64,000 bases of DNA from Advenella sp. S44 (GTDB lineage: Bacteria; Pseudomonadota; Gammaproteobacteria; Burkholderiales; Burkholderiaceae_B): NCBI RefSeq assembly GCF_002810445.1, contig NZ_NEXS01000001.1, forward strand, positions 248,001 through 312,000, read 5' to 3'. Of the stretch, positions 63,871-64,000 are shown piece by piece. Position 1 is the stretch's first letter. Each line of letters begins with the position of its first letter. Made by a program: the position numbers and the translations under genes. Under the pieces are notes generated by a model that was given only the letters and a program-made list of their open reading frames with translations, made no database searches and had not been told where the DNA came from.

Positions 63871-64000
63871 CTATACGTTCGGCGCAATAAGGTCGACAAG
63901 GCCCATAAAAAGCGTTTCCCAACACAGCAACTGCCCAATAGAATCGCCGTCCGAGGGCAGTCCGGCATAACAGCCGCCCAACAAAACCCATCGGGTGTGT
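63871..64000 (-). CDS. Possible C-terminal end of a gene cut by the window edge
   Basis: A minus-strand frame enters from the right edge and stops at 63871-63873 with the ending WETLFMGLVDLIAPNV preceded by LLGGCYAGLPSDGDSIGQLL. It reads like protein, but only 42 codons are visible and no family is recognised. It would be convergent with the HIT gene. Confidence 0.3.
   Translation of the reverse strand, partial: HTRWVLLGGCYAGLPSDGDSIGQLLCWETLFMGLVDLIAPNV

Overview
The window looks like a chromosomal segment from a betaproteobacterium of the family Alcaligenaceae (Bordetella/Advenella-like). The family call is inferred from the run mnmG-rsmG-parA-parB, then tRNA Tyr-Gly-Thr, tuf, tRNA-Trp, secE, nusG, rplKAJL and rpoBC beside a replication-origin-like region with perfect parS sites. 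The genus cannot be fixed from sequence reading alone. No complete insertion sequence, prophage, rRNA operon or CRISPR array was seen.

Layout. (1) 1-5519: a LysR regulator with a leftward MaoC-type hydratase and class III CoA transferase (cut by the window edge) and a rightward acyl-CoA dehydrogenase and MmgE/PrpD protein. This gene set resembles the itaconate-degradation locus of Pseudomonas. (2) 5565-11512: an AraC/DJ-1 regulator, VOC protein, DUF1289 protein, class II fumarase, GST, EamA transporter and a Tag glycosylase. (3) 11710-13118: arginase translationally coupled to a PACE diamine exporter. (4) 13420-19247: a catabolic cluster with two SDRs, a GntR regulator, a periplasmic binding protein, an L-carnitine/L-gulonate dehydrogenase-like enzyme and a beta-keto-acid cleavage enzyme. 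The same palindrome lies before the first SDR and before the binding protein.

(5) 20222-35301: an aryl-polyene-type type II PKS/FAS operon. It carries a KS-like chain length factor, two ACPs, a fused AMP-ligase/dehydratase, ketosynthase, dehydratase, ketoreductase, acyltransferases, glycosyltransferase, thioesterase, LolA-like and MMPL export proteins, a flavoprotein, a lipoprotein and a convergent Sfp-type PPTase. The last ketosynthase (apeR position) is a degraded pseudogene with a stop codon, an internal deletion and a lost C-terminus. (6) 35449-40496: ornithine cyclodeaminase divergent from an Lrp-type regulator, a periplasmic PQQ-type sugar dehydrogenase and serA.

(7) 40648-59144: the transcription/translation block (rpoC, rpoB, rplL, rplJ, rplA, rplK, nusG, secE, tuf and four tRNAs) and the partition/tRNA-modification genes, all leftward. 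(8) 59145-61172: a candidate oriC area with two perfect parS sites and DnaA boxes on both sides of an aminotransferase gene, plus a 20-bp perfect hairpin. (9) 61173-64000: an ABC-F ATPase with a strong promoter and a long structured leader, a gene-poor patch, a HIT protein and the edge of a further gene.

The genes fall into catabolic modules (itaconate-like C5 acid, beta-hydroxy acid, arginine/ornithine), one pigment-type secondary-metabolite operon, and the conserved core operons next to the origin.
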